A stretch of DNA of 64,000 bases from Paulinella micropora (taxonomy: Eukaryota; Cercozoa; Imbricatea; Euglyphida; Paulinellidae): contig WBZZ01000839.1 in NCBI GenBank assembly GCA_019918135.1, positions 1-64,000 of the forward strand. The letters are read 5' to 3'. The notes below the pieces were generated by a model, which was not told the DNA's origin, searched no databases, and saw only the letters and a program-made list of their open reading frames with translations. Shown here piece after piece: positions 10,451-21,757 of the stretch (position 1 is the first letter of the stretch; each line of letters opens with the position of its first letter). The position numbers and the translations under genes were made by a program.

Positions 10451-10677
10451 ACCAAAAAAACGCAGGCAACACTTAAAAAAAACAGGGAAAGGAAAGTTGT
10501 ATAGGCTCCTGACGTTGAAAAAAAAGAAGATGAAAAAAGTTTTATTGATTAAACAAATTCAAGCCCGTGCGCAGAGAGGCTAGAATAAAAAAATAAAAGG
10601 CTAGGCTCATGTTCTGTCTCTGGCCATGCGGCAGGATCAACAGACCGCTTTGCCAGGCCGCCGCTTACGGCTGTCTA
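10451..10677. other. Short spacer before transposon
   Basis: A-rich downstream region of the RPB2-like gene with AATAAAA near 10583, a possible polyadenylation signal. Nothing else is recognised. Confidence 0.4.
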
Positions 10678-10681
10678 TTCT
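10678..10681 (+). repeat. Left target-site duplication (TTCT)
   Basis: TTCT directly precedes the left inverted repeat and recurs at 19500-19503 directly after the right one, as expected for a transposon with a 4-bp duplication. Confidence 0.6.
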
Positions 10682-11302
10682 AACAGAGGTGATGTTCAAA
10701 GGTACTAGTACCTTTTGCCACTTTTTGCCACAGGCAATTTCATAAATATAAGAGGCAAATTCCTGCATGTTTTGTTGATAAAACAAGCAGATCTATGATT
10801 AAAAAGCATTATTATTAATAAATTCAACATTTCAAGTTAGTTTTGAACTTGCAGAGTGACAAAATCAAGCAAAAATGTGGCAAAAATACTTGCCACTTTT
10901 TGCTAAGTTATTTGCCTATTTTTGCTTTGATTTTTAATCTAATATGAATGAAAATAATCAGATTTAATGATAAATTTTACTTCATGATCCACCACCCGGC
11001 TGACATGAAATAAGTGGCATGCGGTGTCACTAGTACATTAAAAAGTGGATGTGTAAAACTTTCTAAGTCAATGATACGGACTAGTCTAGGCAAGCGTTCC
11101 TGGCAGAATTGTGTGCGGAACAGTTTAATTCGATCGTGCTGAATCTAAATATATAATTTTTAAATTAAGTCTGAAGCCATCTTATTTGTATGTATAAGAA
11201 ATACACACACTTCAAGTTGCCACCTGCCAATATTAAAATTTTTCTAAGTCCGTAACTCATACTTTCAAAGTGCGATCAATTCAGCCGGAAATAAAGCAAT
11301 CT
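10682..11302 (+). repeat. Left terminal inverted repeat
   Basis: Matches 18869-19499 in reverse with few differences. It contains sub-terminal copies of TTTGCCACTTTTTGCCA and related GGCAAAAAGTGGCA motifs, which may be transposase binding sites. Confidence 0.85.
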
Positions 11303-11411
11303 AATTCAAAACAAAGAGAATATAAAAAATAATTAAGAATTTACGTTTTCGTCTAATTTCCGATTTATTTATTATATAAATACTTTACCACTGTACTGGT
11401 ACATTTTGCAA

Positions 11412-12830
11412 TTAAGATCGATAGCCCAACATTCCAAGCAAGAGCTGTTGTTCGCGCATATGTTGTTCGCGCAGTTGCCTGCTCTCCCTCTCCAATCTCT
11501 GCGACTCCATGATTAGGTGATAGTGTACCATTCCTTGTGCTGAATTTGGCAATACATACTGGTTGCGGTCATCTACGTAGTGAGTAACTGGGAATTGGTT
11601 GGCGGCATAGGCAGATTGATTGACGTACTGATTTTGGTTGGGAGCGTGATAAGTACGAACAACAATATCACCCTGATTGTAGTTATTATTGTAATTGTTC
11701 TCTTTTTCAGGGACATGTTTGTTACCCTCGGGCTGGGAATTTGTGACAGTGCCACCGCTTCCCTTCAAATTTATCTGCTTTATTTCATTTTGGAGAGCAG
11801 CAAGTGCGTTGGCCAGAGAGGACGAGACCGCAGTGTTTTGTGCAGTGAAGCTACTCATCGCGGCAGCAATTGCGTCAGTAACCTGCTGGCCAACATCAAC
11901 TGGAGCTTCAGACTTAGGAGCTTCAGGTGGTAACTGAGTGGCGCCGACCGCGATCAAAGGCTTCTCATCGTTCTCACTTTCGGGGTCGTCAAGTGTGACT
12001 TCCACCTTTGGCTGTTTTGTCTTTTTCTGTTTGGCTTTTTTCGGCTTACTAGATTTGGATTTGCCTTTCGCCGGCGGCTTGCCATGAGTCTCAGCATCGC
12101 CAAGCTCAGACTTGATTGCCAACTCCGGAGTCTGTGAAAAAAAATGAAAAAAAAAAAACATATCATCTTCGACGACAGATTATCATGAAGTCAAATTCAA
12201 AGCTAGTAACAAAACGAAAAAGCTGATTACGATTTCAGTGGCTGGCTGTGCTTCTTCCTTGGGCTTGATGACCCTCTTCGGCCGGCCGTTCGCATGGAAT
12301 TTCTGGAGAGCGGTGGGCTGATCTCTAAACCATACGAAGTCGAAAATCTGCGGAGCTTGTTCTATGGGTAGTGTCCCCGCAGCCGCAGCGCTCATTTGTG
12401 CAAGCCCCGGCTCAACATCTTTCTCCCACTGCTCGACACTCATATAGCCAGCGTTCCTTGACTTTGCTGCATCTATCGCCTTCATTGACACGCACTGAAA
12501 CTGGCGAAACACCTGGCCTGTCTCCTGATCCTCAACAACACGACTCACAAGCAAGGTTTTGTTTAGGTCAGTGATGTCCTTGGAGCCTTGCTTGAGAAAA
12601 TGTGTGGTCAAGGTTGCCATGGCCCTGACCAAAAAGTGCGTACAGGAAGCAAGCAATGGTGACAAAATGATTACCCGCACAGCGTCAGTGTCTCATCCTC
12701 GCGGGTGACTACATGCTTGCGCGGCAACAACGGAATATTTTTGAGGTTACGCGACTTCAAAGAGCGAAGAACGGCAATGTTCTCCCGCCCTCCTACTTGC
12801 GACCGGGCACTGAGCGGAGTACTGCAAAAA

Positions 12831-12863
<33 letters not shown>

Positions 12864-13103
12864 AATAAAATTAAAAAAATAATAAAATAAAAAAGTGCAA
12901 GCAAAATAGACACAGGAGGCAATGCAGTAAAGGTATAATGCAAAGCTCACATTCGTGGCTATTAGTCTGACTTCGTGCCTGGCATGGATGTTACGTTCCG
13001 CGAGGGAACGCAGGGATCCTTCCCTCTGCACGCAAAGGACGAACGAATCGTCAAGTCGACAACCACGCAGTGCTGGGAACGCAAAAGCGAAAGTGCAAGG
13101 AAA

Positions 13104-13162
<59 letters not shown>

Positions 13163-14279
13163 AAGAGAGAGAGAGGTTACGCAATTTCATAGTCCTTGTC
13201 GTGGACAAAGGTGTAGTTGGTCGTTCTGGAGCTGAAGAAGGCGTTTGGGTCTGGCTTGTCTTCCTTGGGCTTGCCATCGTCTGTCTCTGTCTCTATCTTT
13301 CCTTCTTTGTCTTTCTCCGTCTCATCTTTCTTTTCTTTTTTGTCTGTCTCTGTCTTTCCTCCTTTGTCTGTCTCTGTCTTTCCTGCTTTGTCTTCCTCTG
13401 TCTTTCCTGCTTTGTCTGTCTCTGTCTTTCCTGCTTTGTCTTCCTCTGTTTTTCCTGCTTTGTCTTCCTCTGTCTTTCCTGCTTTGTCTTCCTCTGTCTT
13501 TTTTGCTTTGTCTTCCTCTGTCTTTTTTTGTTTGTCTTCCTCTGTCGTCTCTGTCTCCTTCTCTGCCTCCTTTTTGTCCTTTCCAATCGCATCTAATGCC
13601 TTTTGTCTCTCTGCTTTTTGCTTCTCTTCGTCGTCATGTTTCTTTTGCTCTTTTTTCCTCTGTGCCTCTGCTCTCTCTCTCTCTTCTTTCTCTTTCTTTT
13701 CCTTGTCTTGTTGTGCCTTTGCTTCTGCTTCTTTTCGTTCTCTCTCTTGTCTTTCTTTGTCTTTCTGTTTTGCTTCTTCTTCTATTTCTTTCAGTCTGGC
13801 CTGTTCCAGTGCCTCCTCTTCCTCTGTCTTCCTTTGCATCTTTGTCTTTTTTCTCTTCTTCTTCCCATTGTCTTCTTCCTCCTCTTCGGGCTTCTCACTT
13901 TGTGTCTTAGATGTCTCGTTCTTCTTTTTTGGATCTTTACTGTTTTTGTTCTTCTCTTTTGCCTCTGTCTCCTTCTCTGTCTCTGTCTCTGTCTTTGCTT
14001 CTGCCTTTGCCTCTGTTTTCTTTTTCTCCTTCTTCTTTTTTTCATCTTTACTTTTTTTGCTCTTCTCTTTTGCCTTTGTCTCCTTCTCTGTCTCTGTCTT
14101 TGCCTCTGCCTCTGTTTTCCTCTTCTTTGCATTTGCTGCTGGTTTGTCTTCTTGTATCTCTCTTATTACTCTCTTCTTTTTTTCTCTCTTGTCACTCCCC
14201 CCCTCTGGCCATCTAACTAGTTCTAGTGGCTGTCTGGTAGTACTGTCCCATCTTGCTGTCCAACCTGCTGCTACGTCCT

Positions 14280-14362
<83 letters not shown>

Positions 14363-14582
14363 AGCAAGAGTCTCAAAGAGTCTTCACCTTGAAGGCACGG
14401 TTGGCCGGAAAGTTCCACAAAGGCCGTCGGGCTGCTTCAAAAGACGGCTCGTCGATTTTCCCCGCAGACACGAAGCCCTTAGCAGCATCCACGGTGCCAT
14501 GCAGAACCCAGTTGTCTTCCTTGTTGATCTCCAAGAACACCTTGCCGTCCGCGGCCTTTCGGTGACCAGTCAACGATGCGAC
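11412..14582 (-). CDS. Transposon minus-strand gene, Lys/Glu-rich, six or more exons
   Basis: Exons read from high to low position: 14582-14388, 14277-13181, 13023-12951, up to about 12821-12675, 12624-12231 and 12131-11412. All have GT-AG borders, and phases match except between the third and fourth, where the acceptor is uncertain. The introns at 14278-14387 and 13024-13180 are largely CT repeats. The long exon encodes a charged region rich in KE and with 8-residue repeats of the type TEEDKAGK. The last exons encode a folded-looking part (LTTHFLKQGSKD ... ANGRPKRVI), an Ala-rich helix and an Asn/Gln-rich tail ending QLLLGMLGYRS. I recognise no enzyme family. First exons upstream of 14582 are not identified. 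It shares the central promoter region with the transposase, so it is probably transposon cargo or an accessory factor. Confidence 0.55.
13320..13540 (-). repeat. Coding 24-27 bp minisatellite (TEEDKAGK-type repeats)
   Basis: About ten near-identical units of the plus-strand form TTTCCTGCTTTGTCTTCCTC, each encoding on the minus strand an eight-residue TEEDKAGK or TETDKAGK unit. It lies in the long exon of the transposon's minus-strand gene and keeps the frame throughout. Confidence 0.7.
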
Positions 14583-15568
14583 CTTGCAACAACCAAGTCA
14601 GAGGACATGGAAAAAAAGCCTGGAGGTGGGGCGAAAACGGGGAAATGGTAATGATTATGGGGGGGGGGGGGGCAAATACTGGGAAAGGGCAATGGTTTTC
14701 AGCAAGTAAGGGCAGAGAACCTTTGCCATACTGGCGATGGTGTCGATGGTGTCGGTCGCACAGAGTTGTGGGGTAGTTGGTGACGACGGTTGGAATTCAA
14801 AAAGGTAGCACATTGAGCAAAATTGGGCCCCAAAAAGCCAATAGTCCGGCAGGAAAAGTGAAAACGCCAGACTTCACCCAAGGACCCTTGCAAAACAAGT
14901 CCAAGAGAGAACAGTTAGAGGTCAAGATGGGGCTGTGTGAGTGCTGTGTGCTGCGTCTGAGATACTTTTTGGAAATTTTTTATGAAAATGATAGGCCAAG
15001 CTGCCCTCATCACATATCTGTTGTTTTTTTCCCCAAAAAAACCCTGCATCCCAATACTCCTACAACTACCTTGGCAACTTTTCTGTTGCCACCATACTTT
15101 TTGCTCTGGCACTTTGCATAAGCATGGCTGTGTTTGTTGGAAAACAGACTATGCAAATGTTTGCTATGTTATGTTGTGTTTGCAATGAGTGCTTCTGTTC
15201 TTGTACAGCATGCCTGGAAGTACAGTACTTGGAAACTAGGGAGGCAAAATGGGGGGTTGCCACCCCCTTTTTTTCTCTTGCTGATCTTGCTTACAACTTG
15301 CGTTTTTTTTATCGTTTGCTTGTATAAATCTTTGTTGTACACTATTGTAAGTTTAGAATGTACTTCTGTTTTGTACGTATTTGTTTGCAACTGCATGTGT
15401 TAGGAACTTGCTTGGCAAACGCTACTTTGCCACCCCCTTTTTTGCCCCTGGCCCTTCAACAGCGATAGGGACCATGAACAAAGAAAAGCCCAACATGTAG
15501 TGGTTGTGAATACGGTACTATTCAAAATTTTCTTGTTTTTTTCAAAATAACTTTGTTGTTTTGTTTAG
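14583..15568. promoter_or_regulatory. Divergent intergenic region of the transposon
   Basis: Lies between the minus-strand gene and the transposase, so it must hold both promoters and possibly short first exons. A run of 12 G at about 14660, two copies of TTGCCACCCCCTTTTTT (near 15265 and 15427) and a T-rich tract ending in TTTAG at 15568 are visible. No TATA box is evident. Confidence 0.35.
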
Positions 15569-15572
15569 GAAG

Positions 15573-17816
15573 ATGAAGAAACTTAGTAAGATTGGGCTGA
15601 GTGCGGGTGTCGTGGGCCTGTCTTTCCACCAAGTCTTTGGAGGAAGTGAGTCGCGGAATGTCAAGAGCGAACACACAGTTCAGGCCAGCCCTCCTCCCCT
15701 CGAATTACCCACTCCACGTTCAAATCCACCCACATCCAGTTTTTTTCGTGTATTCAAACATGACAATGACCATCATCATGCATCCCCTTCCTTTCCTACT
15801 ACAGTCAAATCATCTACTACTGCTCCTACTGATACTACTATTACTAAATCTTCTTTCAGTATTAGTAGTGGTAGTAATAGTTTTGCATCTGTCTTCAAAC
15901 CAACCCGTCCTAATGCTGTCACACCGTCTTGTCCTTCCAGTTTTTCCCAAGTTTTCCGATCTTCCTCTTTCACAACTACTTTTTTCCTTCCAACACCCAC
16001 ATCAGACACTCATCCAGTAACGCCAGGTCATGTCGGACAAATATTAGATTATAGAACAAGCACACTTCCATTGTACATAACTCTTGAAGTTCCTGTTCCC
16101 CGTCGCATCCGAAAGGATCTAAAAAGAAAAAAAAAGAAGAAAAAAATTCCGCCACCAGAAGTTAGACCCAAAAGCTTTCGCAGGTGGCTAGGCTGCACTT
16201 GGCCTGAGCTGGTGCAAGAGATTAGTCATCCTTGCTGCCAAAAACTGCAATACAATCGATGGGTAGATCCCTTTGCAGCCGCGAAGGCTAGGATTGACAC
16301 AGTCCAGATGAATAGATCGGACTTGGCTGGGTGGGCAGCCACAACCATGTTAAGCATGCAGAATGACAAAGGAAAGATAGAATATAGATTGAAAGGCGCA
16401 CGTATTTGTCAGAAAATGTGGTTGCGATTGAACGGGATTGGCGAGAAGACTTATAGGCGAGCTCACAGAGCTGTCAATTGTGACAATTCTTTTTTTGCCG
16501 ACTATGGAAAGTCGGAAGCACCCACAGAGGACCGCACGTGGACCCTCTTGCACCAGAAGTTCTATATAGAGCAGGAAGCTGAGTCGGTTGCCGATGGGAT
16601 TTTTCATTTGCAAGACACTTTGGACTTTCCCAAAATCTACGACTACGTCATCAAAGAATGGAAACTTGCGTCCCGGACTCTGGTTTTAAATGGGCAAGTG
16701 GATCCGAATGGTCCTAGTGAGAGCCTTGTGAGGAAGGTCTGGCGTGCAGAGTTTGGCAAAGTGAAACCAATCAGAAAGGGTGATTTTGCAAAATGCCCGG
16801 TCTGCACCGAACTTGCAGATGATCACCGAAATGGGTACCTTTGTTTTGGGTTTTCTTGCTGCTAACATTGCTGAGATTTGTAGATTTGCTTCTCAAGCGG
16901 AAGCTGAGAAGTGGCGACAGCAGAATCGCATCCACGACAAAATTCATCGGGCTAATCGGCGTGGAAACATGCGCAGAGCAGTAGAAGGGTAATTTGCGTT
17001 TAGTTCCATTCCTAAAGTCGTAGTGGGTTTTTTTGGGGTTTTTTGTTTAGGAAGAAGGAATATCAAAGAGTGACGGCAATCACGATTGATATGACCAAGC
17101 CATTTCATGTCCCTTGGTGCTCCAGAGGAGCTTCGGACTTTCGGGATAAATATGTAGTTAGGCTGCACGCGGGTGGGGCGACTTTGTTTTCACATGACAT
17201 CAACTTTGTCTTATGTCACCTACCAAACATCGGACATGCCGTGAATTCCAACATCACATTCCTTTATTTCCTTTTGCGTTTTGAGTTATTCCATCCACGT
17301 ACCAAGGCGGCCACGGAACTTTTCCTTGATTGGGATGGCGGGGGGGAAAATACCGCTCTAACAGCGATGATGTTTCTGTCCAAAGTCGTGAAGGAGAAGT
17401 GGAGGAGCAAAATAGAGACTAATAGAATGGTTCCAAAGCATTCACACGGGCCGCAAGACCAGAAATTTTTCGTCATGCGCTACTTGGGCTATAACACCAC
17501 CTTAATGACCACCAATCTAGCACAGGCTCTGTTTAAACTTATTCTTGGTTTCAAGAAGAACAAGGATTCGTATTGCATTTTGCTGTTGGCTTCCGACTAT
17601 GATTGGGTTGGCTATTTTGCCGATTCCATAAACCCCCGCTTCCACTATTATAAGCGTCCCTTAGCGTGGAAGTATGAGGCGGGGACGACGGAGTCTGGTG
17701 GGCTTCCACGTGTTCGTGTCAAAACATGGGGCGATGCGCAGAAGCACTGGCACGGGGTCAATGACGACCCCGAAGGTGCAGACCTTCTGTCATATCTCAA
17801 AGATCCTGGTTTCTGA
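15573..17816 (+). CDS. DUF7869-like DDE transposase, three exons
   Basis: Exons 15573-16834, 16884-16988 and 17051-17816 join in frame across two short GT-AG introns (49 and 62 bp) to give about 710 residues. The N-terminal 170 residues are Ser/Thr/Pro-rich, followed by a basic segment. A zinc-type KCPVC motif lies near residue 408. Catalytic-type acids follow: ITIDM near residue 468, LFLDWDGGGEN near 549, and a HSHGPQDQKF segment near 590 that corresponds to the GHTHEDIDQ motif typical of DUF7869 proteins. These are thought to be transposases of DNA elements. The start ATG follows a TTTAG that may be another acceptor, so a 5' exon is possible. The reading frame appears whole. Confidence 0.65.
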
Positions 17817-17871
17817 AAAATACATACTACACATATTATATCATGTCATTATTCTTATACTACTTGTTTTA

Positions 17872-17904
<33 letters not shown>
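17817..17904. other. Poly-T spacer
   Basis: An AT-rich spacer with about 30 T in a row ending TTTGAG. It could be the pyrimidine tract of an acceptor for the following gene, or spread sequence between two genes. Confidence 0.45.
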
Positions 17905-17909
<5 letters not shown>

Positions 17910-18847
17910 AGTTTTGGACAGGCCCAAGAAGTTGACTGGCCTCAAGTGGGTGAGCCCCAAGATCAAGAACGACGTTACCAAGCTCGCTGCAAAGTATTGC
18001 TCCAAGGAGGAGCAGGAATGGCTGGCAGAAGTACTTCAGCTGTCTCAGCTGACGCGTATCGTGTGGGACGGCCGCGACGGCGATGGTGGCTATCCGGGGC
18101 GACCCGGACATCTCGTCTGCAAAGACAAGGCGGGGCAGTCGTGGAACGTCAATCTGCGGGTGATCAACGATCTGCCACAGGATTTGTGGGCCGTCCCTGA
18201 GGATAGAACAGCCGCGCAGGAGGCCGCGTCCATGTTGACGGAGGAGGAGCGACTGTCAGTGGAGAGGACGAGCTTTGTCAATGAGGGCAAGCAACCAGAG
18301 CTTTCTGAGGAGGAGCGCAAGCTGCGCGATTTTGACAACCCTGACCGATTTCCCTCACCGCACCTCAAGATCGACGCACTCTTGAGTGAGAATCCCACAG
18401 AGCAAGGATTGAAGAAAGCTACAGTCAAGGAGCTGAAGTCGTGGTTGGCGGAAAACGGCCGGCAGCGCTCTGGTTCGAAGCACATTCTCATTCAGCGCGT
18501 TTTGTCTGAATTTGCGGATCAGAACAGGGAGCGCGTTGGGGATGAAAAAGCAAGTGGGGGGGGGGGGTGTGGGACGTGGTCGAAAGAGGAGAAGAGTGGC
18601 TGTCGACCAAAAAGTCGAGTTACGGGAGGACACTTCTAGCTCCTCTGAGGATGAGCCGATACTGCCTAGCGAACCAAATCGACCACATTCAGCTGCGCGG
18701 CAACGTGTTGCCCGCACTTTTCATCGTGTTTATGGTATTGACGGAGAAGAAGAGTTTGAGAGGAAGGAAGGTATAAGGTCGGACCTATCTGATGCTTCTA
18801 GTGAAGACTGGGACTGGTCTCCCCTTAACGTTGCAGATGTTGAGTAA
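17905..18847 (+). CDS. SAP-motif protein of the transposon
   Basis: An open frame from about 17905 encodes KLTGLKWVSPKIKNDV near its start and a SAP motif near 18395-18500 (LKKATVKELKSWLAENG followed by SKHILIQRVL). SAP motifs bind AT-rich DNA. No ATG is available at the beginning, so an upstream exon is likely, with an acceptor at the TTTTGGACAG just before GCC CAA GAA. After a run of G (about 18556-18566) the open frame changes to one ending at 18847 with a Ser/Asp/Glu-rich tail. The G-run may be a sequencing error or a real indel. The gene lies 90 bp after the transposase on the same strand and may help target or bind the ends. Confidence 0.5.
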
Positions 18848-18868
18848 TTAAATTACTATTATTCATTA

Positions 18869-19499
18869 ATATTGCTTCATTTCCGGCTGAATTAATCGCA
18901 CTTTGAAAGTATGAGTTACACGGACTTCGAAAAATTTATATATTGGCAGGTGGCAACTTGAAGTGTGTATTTCTTATACATACAAATAGGATAGCTTCAG
19001 ACTTAATTTAAAAATTATATATTTAGATTCAGCACGATCGAATTAAACTGTTCCGCACACAATTCTGCCAGGAACGCTTGCCTAGACTAGTCCGTATCAT
19101 TGACTTAGAAATTTTTACACATCCACTTTTTAATGTACTAGTGACACCGCATGCCACTTATTTCATGTCAGCCGGGTGGTGGATCATGAAGTAAAATTTA
19201 TCATTAAATCTGATTATTTTCATTCATATTAGATTAAAAATCAAGCAAAAAAGAAGCAAAAATAGGCAAATAACTTAGCAAAAAGTGGCAAGTATTTTTG
19301 CCACATTTTTGCTTGATTTTGTCACTCTGCAAGTTCAAAACTAACTTGAAATGTTGAATTTATTAATAATAATGCTTTTTAATCATAGATCTGCTTGTTT
19401 TATCAACAAAACATGCAGGAATTTGCCTCTTATATTTATGAAATTGCCTGTGGCAAAAAGTGGCAAAAGGTACTAGTACCTTTGAACATCACCTCTGTT
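18869..19499 (-). repeat. Right terminal inverted repeat
   Basis: Reverse copy of 10682-11302, ending GGTACTAGTACC and TTTGAACATCACCTCTGTT. A short internal palindrome GGTACTAGTACC lies close to both ends. Confidence 0.85.
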
Positions 19500-19503
19500 T
19501 TCT
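19500..19503 (+). repeat. Right target-site duplication (TTCT)
   Basis: TTCT follows the right inverted repeat and equals the four bases before the left one. Confidence 0.6.
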
Positions 19504-20172
19504 CTTTTGTTGCTGCTAGCCAAGGTCGGCCGCCACAGGGCCCATACAACCGATATAACACTTTGGCAGCGCGAAACACGTCTTTATCTTGGAGGTACAT
19601 GTGGTGAGCGCAAGACCGGCGCCGCTGGCAGTGCGGGCAGGGTCTTCTTGCTTTTGCCCGTACAATGATATCCCAATAGCCTTCAGTTCCGGCTGCCATG
19701 TGATTAGGTCTGTCTGACTCCTGGACAAATTTGTATAGAGACTGTACATATTGGTCCCAGAGGGGATGGATTGCTTCGGCGGGTGGCTGGACCACTGGGC
19801 CATCTGCGCTAAGATGGCGCCGCCCAGTCGCATCAGCCGCTTTCGAGTCTTTTTGCCTGGCACCAGCATACCCTGTATGCTCTCCGTGTGCATAGCTACC
19901 GCCCTCCATTTCAATGTCTTCATATGTCGCCTTGAGAATCAAGGCGATTGCTACCAGCTCTCTATTCTGACACACAAGCCACAAGTTATTTTCAACATAA
20001 GCAGAAACAAGCCCAAGCGTACCTGCACAAACGCCTCGAGCGTGCCCCCGTTGATATGGAAAAATGTATCGAGTTCAGCCCACTCTTGATTGAGTTTGTT
20101 CGTAGTCCTGCGTGTAGTAGTATTATCTTTTGCCCAATCGTACAACTCACGACCGCCCCAGCCCACCTGCAT
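19504..20172 (-). CDS. Small spliced gene with Cys-rich centre, transposon at its 3' end
   Basis: Exon 1 is 20172-20023 (starts MQVGWGGRELYDWAKD), the intron 19967-20022 is 56 bp with GT-AG ends, and exon 2 begins NRELVAIALILK at 19966. Both exons join in phase 0. Exon 2 encodes a segment ARRPCPHCQRRRSCAHH, a possible zinc site, then a helical part AAKVLYRLYGPC. The frame continues into the right inverted repeat of the transposon, ending near 19436, so the insertion lies close to the original stop. No family is recognised. It is one of few intron-bearing genes outside the transposon here, so it may be host rather than viral. Confidence 0.45.
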
Positions 20173-20184
20173 AGTCGACCCTAG

Positions 20185-20500
20185 TTATACACGAAAAAAA
20201 CAGACACAAAAATTAAGAGCCTGTGTGACGTCCGCTTCCTAAAATATGCGTGGTTCTAAAAGAAAAGTATATAAGCGATACACCTTTCCCTCTGCCTCTC
20301 CCAGTTCTCAGTGCCAAGATTAAAACTTTATCAAGGATTTTTTTCATTAATATTTTTTTTGTACATTCTTAGCGGCCCCCCCCCCTTCCCACTCTCGCTC
20401 CCAATTCTCAGACAGAGAACTAAGACAATCCGTACTTCCCTCTCTCTCTCCTAGCTCTCAGTGCCAAGTGTAAAACTATCGAGCTTTAATAAAAACAATT
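20185..20500. repeat. Direct repeat of a pyrimidine-rich block
   Basis: TTCCCTCTCYCTCTCCYAG followed by CTCTCAGTGCCAAGTRTAAAACT appears near 20284 and again near 20430. No gene is seen. AT-rich spacer with a C-run lies between. Confidence 0.45.
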
Positions 20501-21650
20501 TTTTTGCACTTTCTTGGCGCGCTAAGCTTCCCCCAGCTTTTTTTTTTGTTGCAAAACCAACCAACGGCATTGCCGAAATCGCCAAACAATTTTTTAGCTA
20601 TCGTAGGCCCGGAAAATTTGTCGACAAAACGGCTAGCTGCCGTATTGTGCAGAATATTGGGGTGCCAATGACTTCGTCCGTATTCTGTGGAATGTTGGGG
20701 TGCCAATAATTTTGGCCGTATTTTGCGGGCCGTCACGAAAACTTTTTTTTTAGAGCGCAGGACATTTCGGCAGTCGGATAGTTTTAGAAAAAAAATTAGG
20801 GAAGGATTGGCGGGCGGGGGAAAATCTTCAATCTGCTGATTTTTTTCCCCCGCCCGCCGATTTTCCCCCAGCTTTTTTTTTCTAACTATCCAAACGCCGA
20901 CATTGCCCCAAAAAATTTTTTTGAGCTATCTCAGACCCGGCAGATTTGTCGACAAATAATTTGGCCGTATTTCGCGAAAGGTTGGGTGCCAGATAATTTG
21001 GCAATGTTTGCGGAAGTTTTGAGTGCCAAAGATTTAGCCGCATTCCGCGGACCCTCGCGAAAACTTTTTTTTAAAGAGTTCAGGACATTTTGGCGTTGGA
21101 TGGTCAGAAGAAAAGTTGGGGAAGGATCGGCTGGCGGGGAAAAAATATTTTAGAATTTTTTTCCCCGCCCACCATTCTTTCCCTAACTTTTTCTGACTAT
21201 CCAAACGCCGAAATTGCAAAAAAGAAATCTTTGAGCTATCGTAGACCCGGTGGATTTGTCTGCAAAACGGTCAATGGCCGTATTTTGCGAAAGTTTCGGC
21301 GCCAGTATCTTTGGCCGTATTTTGCGGGTCGTCGCGAAAACTTTTTTTGGGCAATGTCGGCCTTTGGATAGTCAGAAAAAAAAGCTGGGGAAAGATTGGC
21401 GGGCGGGGAAAAAAATCAGCAGATCAAAAATTTTCCCCGCCCGCCGATTTTCCCCAGCTTTTTTTTCTAAAACTATCCAAACGCCGAAATTGCCCCAAAA
21501 AATTTTTTTTGAGCTATCTTGGACCCGGCACTAGTGTCGACATGGCCGTATTTCGCGGAATGTTTGGTTTGCCAGTATCTTTGGCCGTATTATCGAGGAA
21601 ACTTTTTTTGGGAGACGTGAATTTGCGGGTGGCTCTTTTTTTGTTCTTCC
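20500..21650. repeat. Hairpin repeat array, cluster 1
   Basis: Three hairpins occur at about 20800-20885, 21115-21200 and 21385-21475. Each has arms of the type GGCGGGCGGGGAAAA and TTTTCCCCGCCCGCC flanked by GAAAAAAAGCTGGGGA and its complement, with further inverted flanks (GGATAGT / ACTATCC) outside. Between hairpins lie spaced copies of GGCCGTATTTTGCGG and TTTGTCGACAAA-like segments. About 300 bp separates successive hairpins, so the array is a tandem of palindromic units. No gene is present. Confidence 0.75.
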
Positions 21651-21757
21651 TACTCTCCCTCCCTTCACCAAAAAAAAACTTGTCTTAAATTCTCTCCACT
21701 CTTGAATTTTCAGCAGTAAACGAAAACAATCCCTGGATAGACTTAAAGACGAAAAAG

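Larger units (their letters stand above)
10682..19499. mobile_element. 8.8-kb DNA transposon with long TIRs and three genes
   Basis: The ends are inverted repeats starting AACAGAGGTGATGTTCAAAG, about 625 bp long, flanked by TTCT on both sides. Inside are a divergent pair: a multi-exon minus-strand gene (11412-14582) and, on the plus strand, a spliced transposase (15573-17816) followed by a SAP-motif gene (about 17905-18847). The transposase belongs by its motifs with the DUF7869-type DDE proteins. The arms are well preserved and the transposase reads through cleanly, so the copy looks young compared with the surrounding viral block. I know of no named superfamily with this exact gene set. Confidence 0.75.

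Noticed and set aside
10682-19499. A Polinton/Maverick or virophage
   Set aside because: There is no capsid, ATPase, protease, polymerase B or retroviral-type integrase; TIR, duplication and DUF7869-like transposase fit a DNA transposon.
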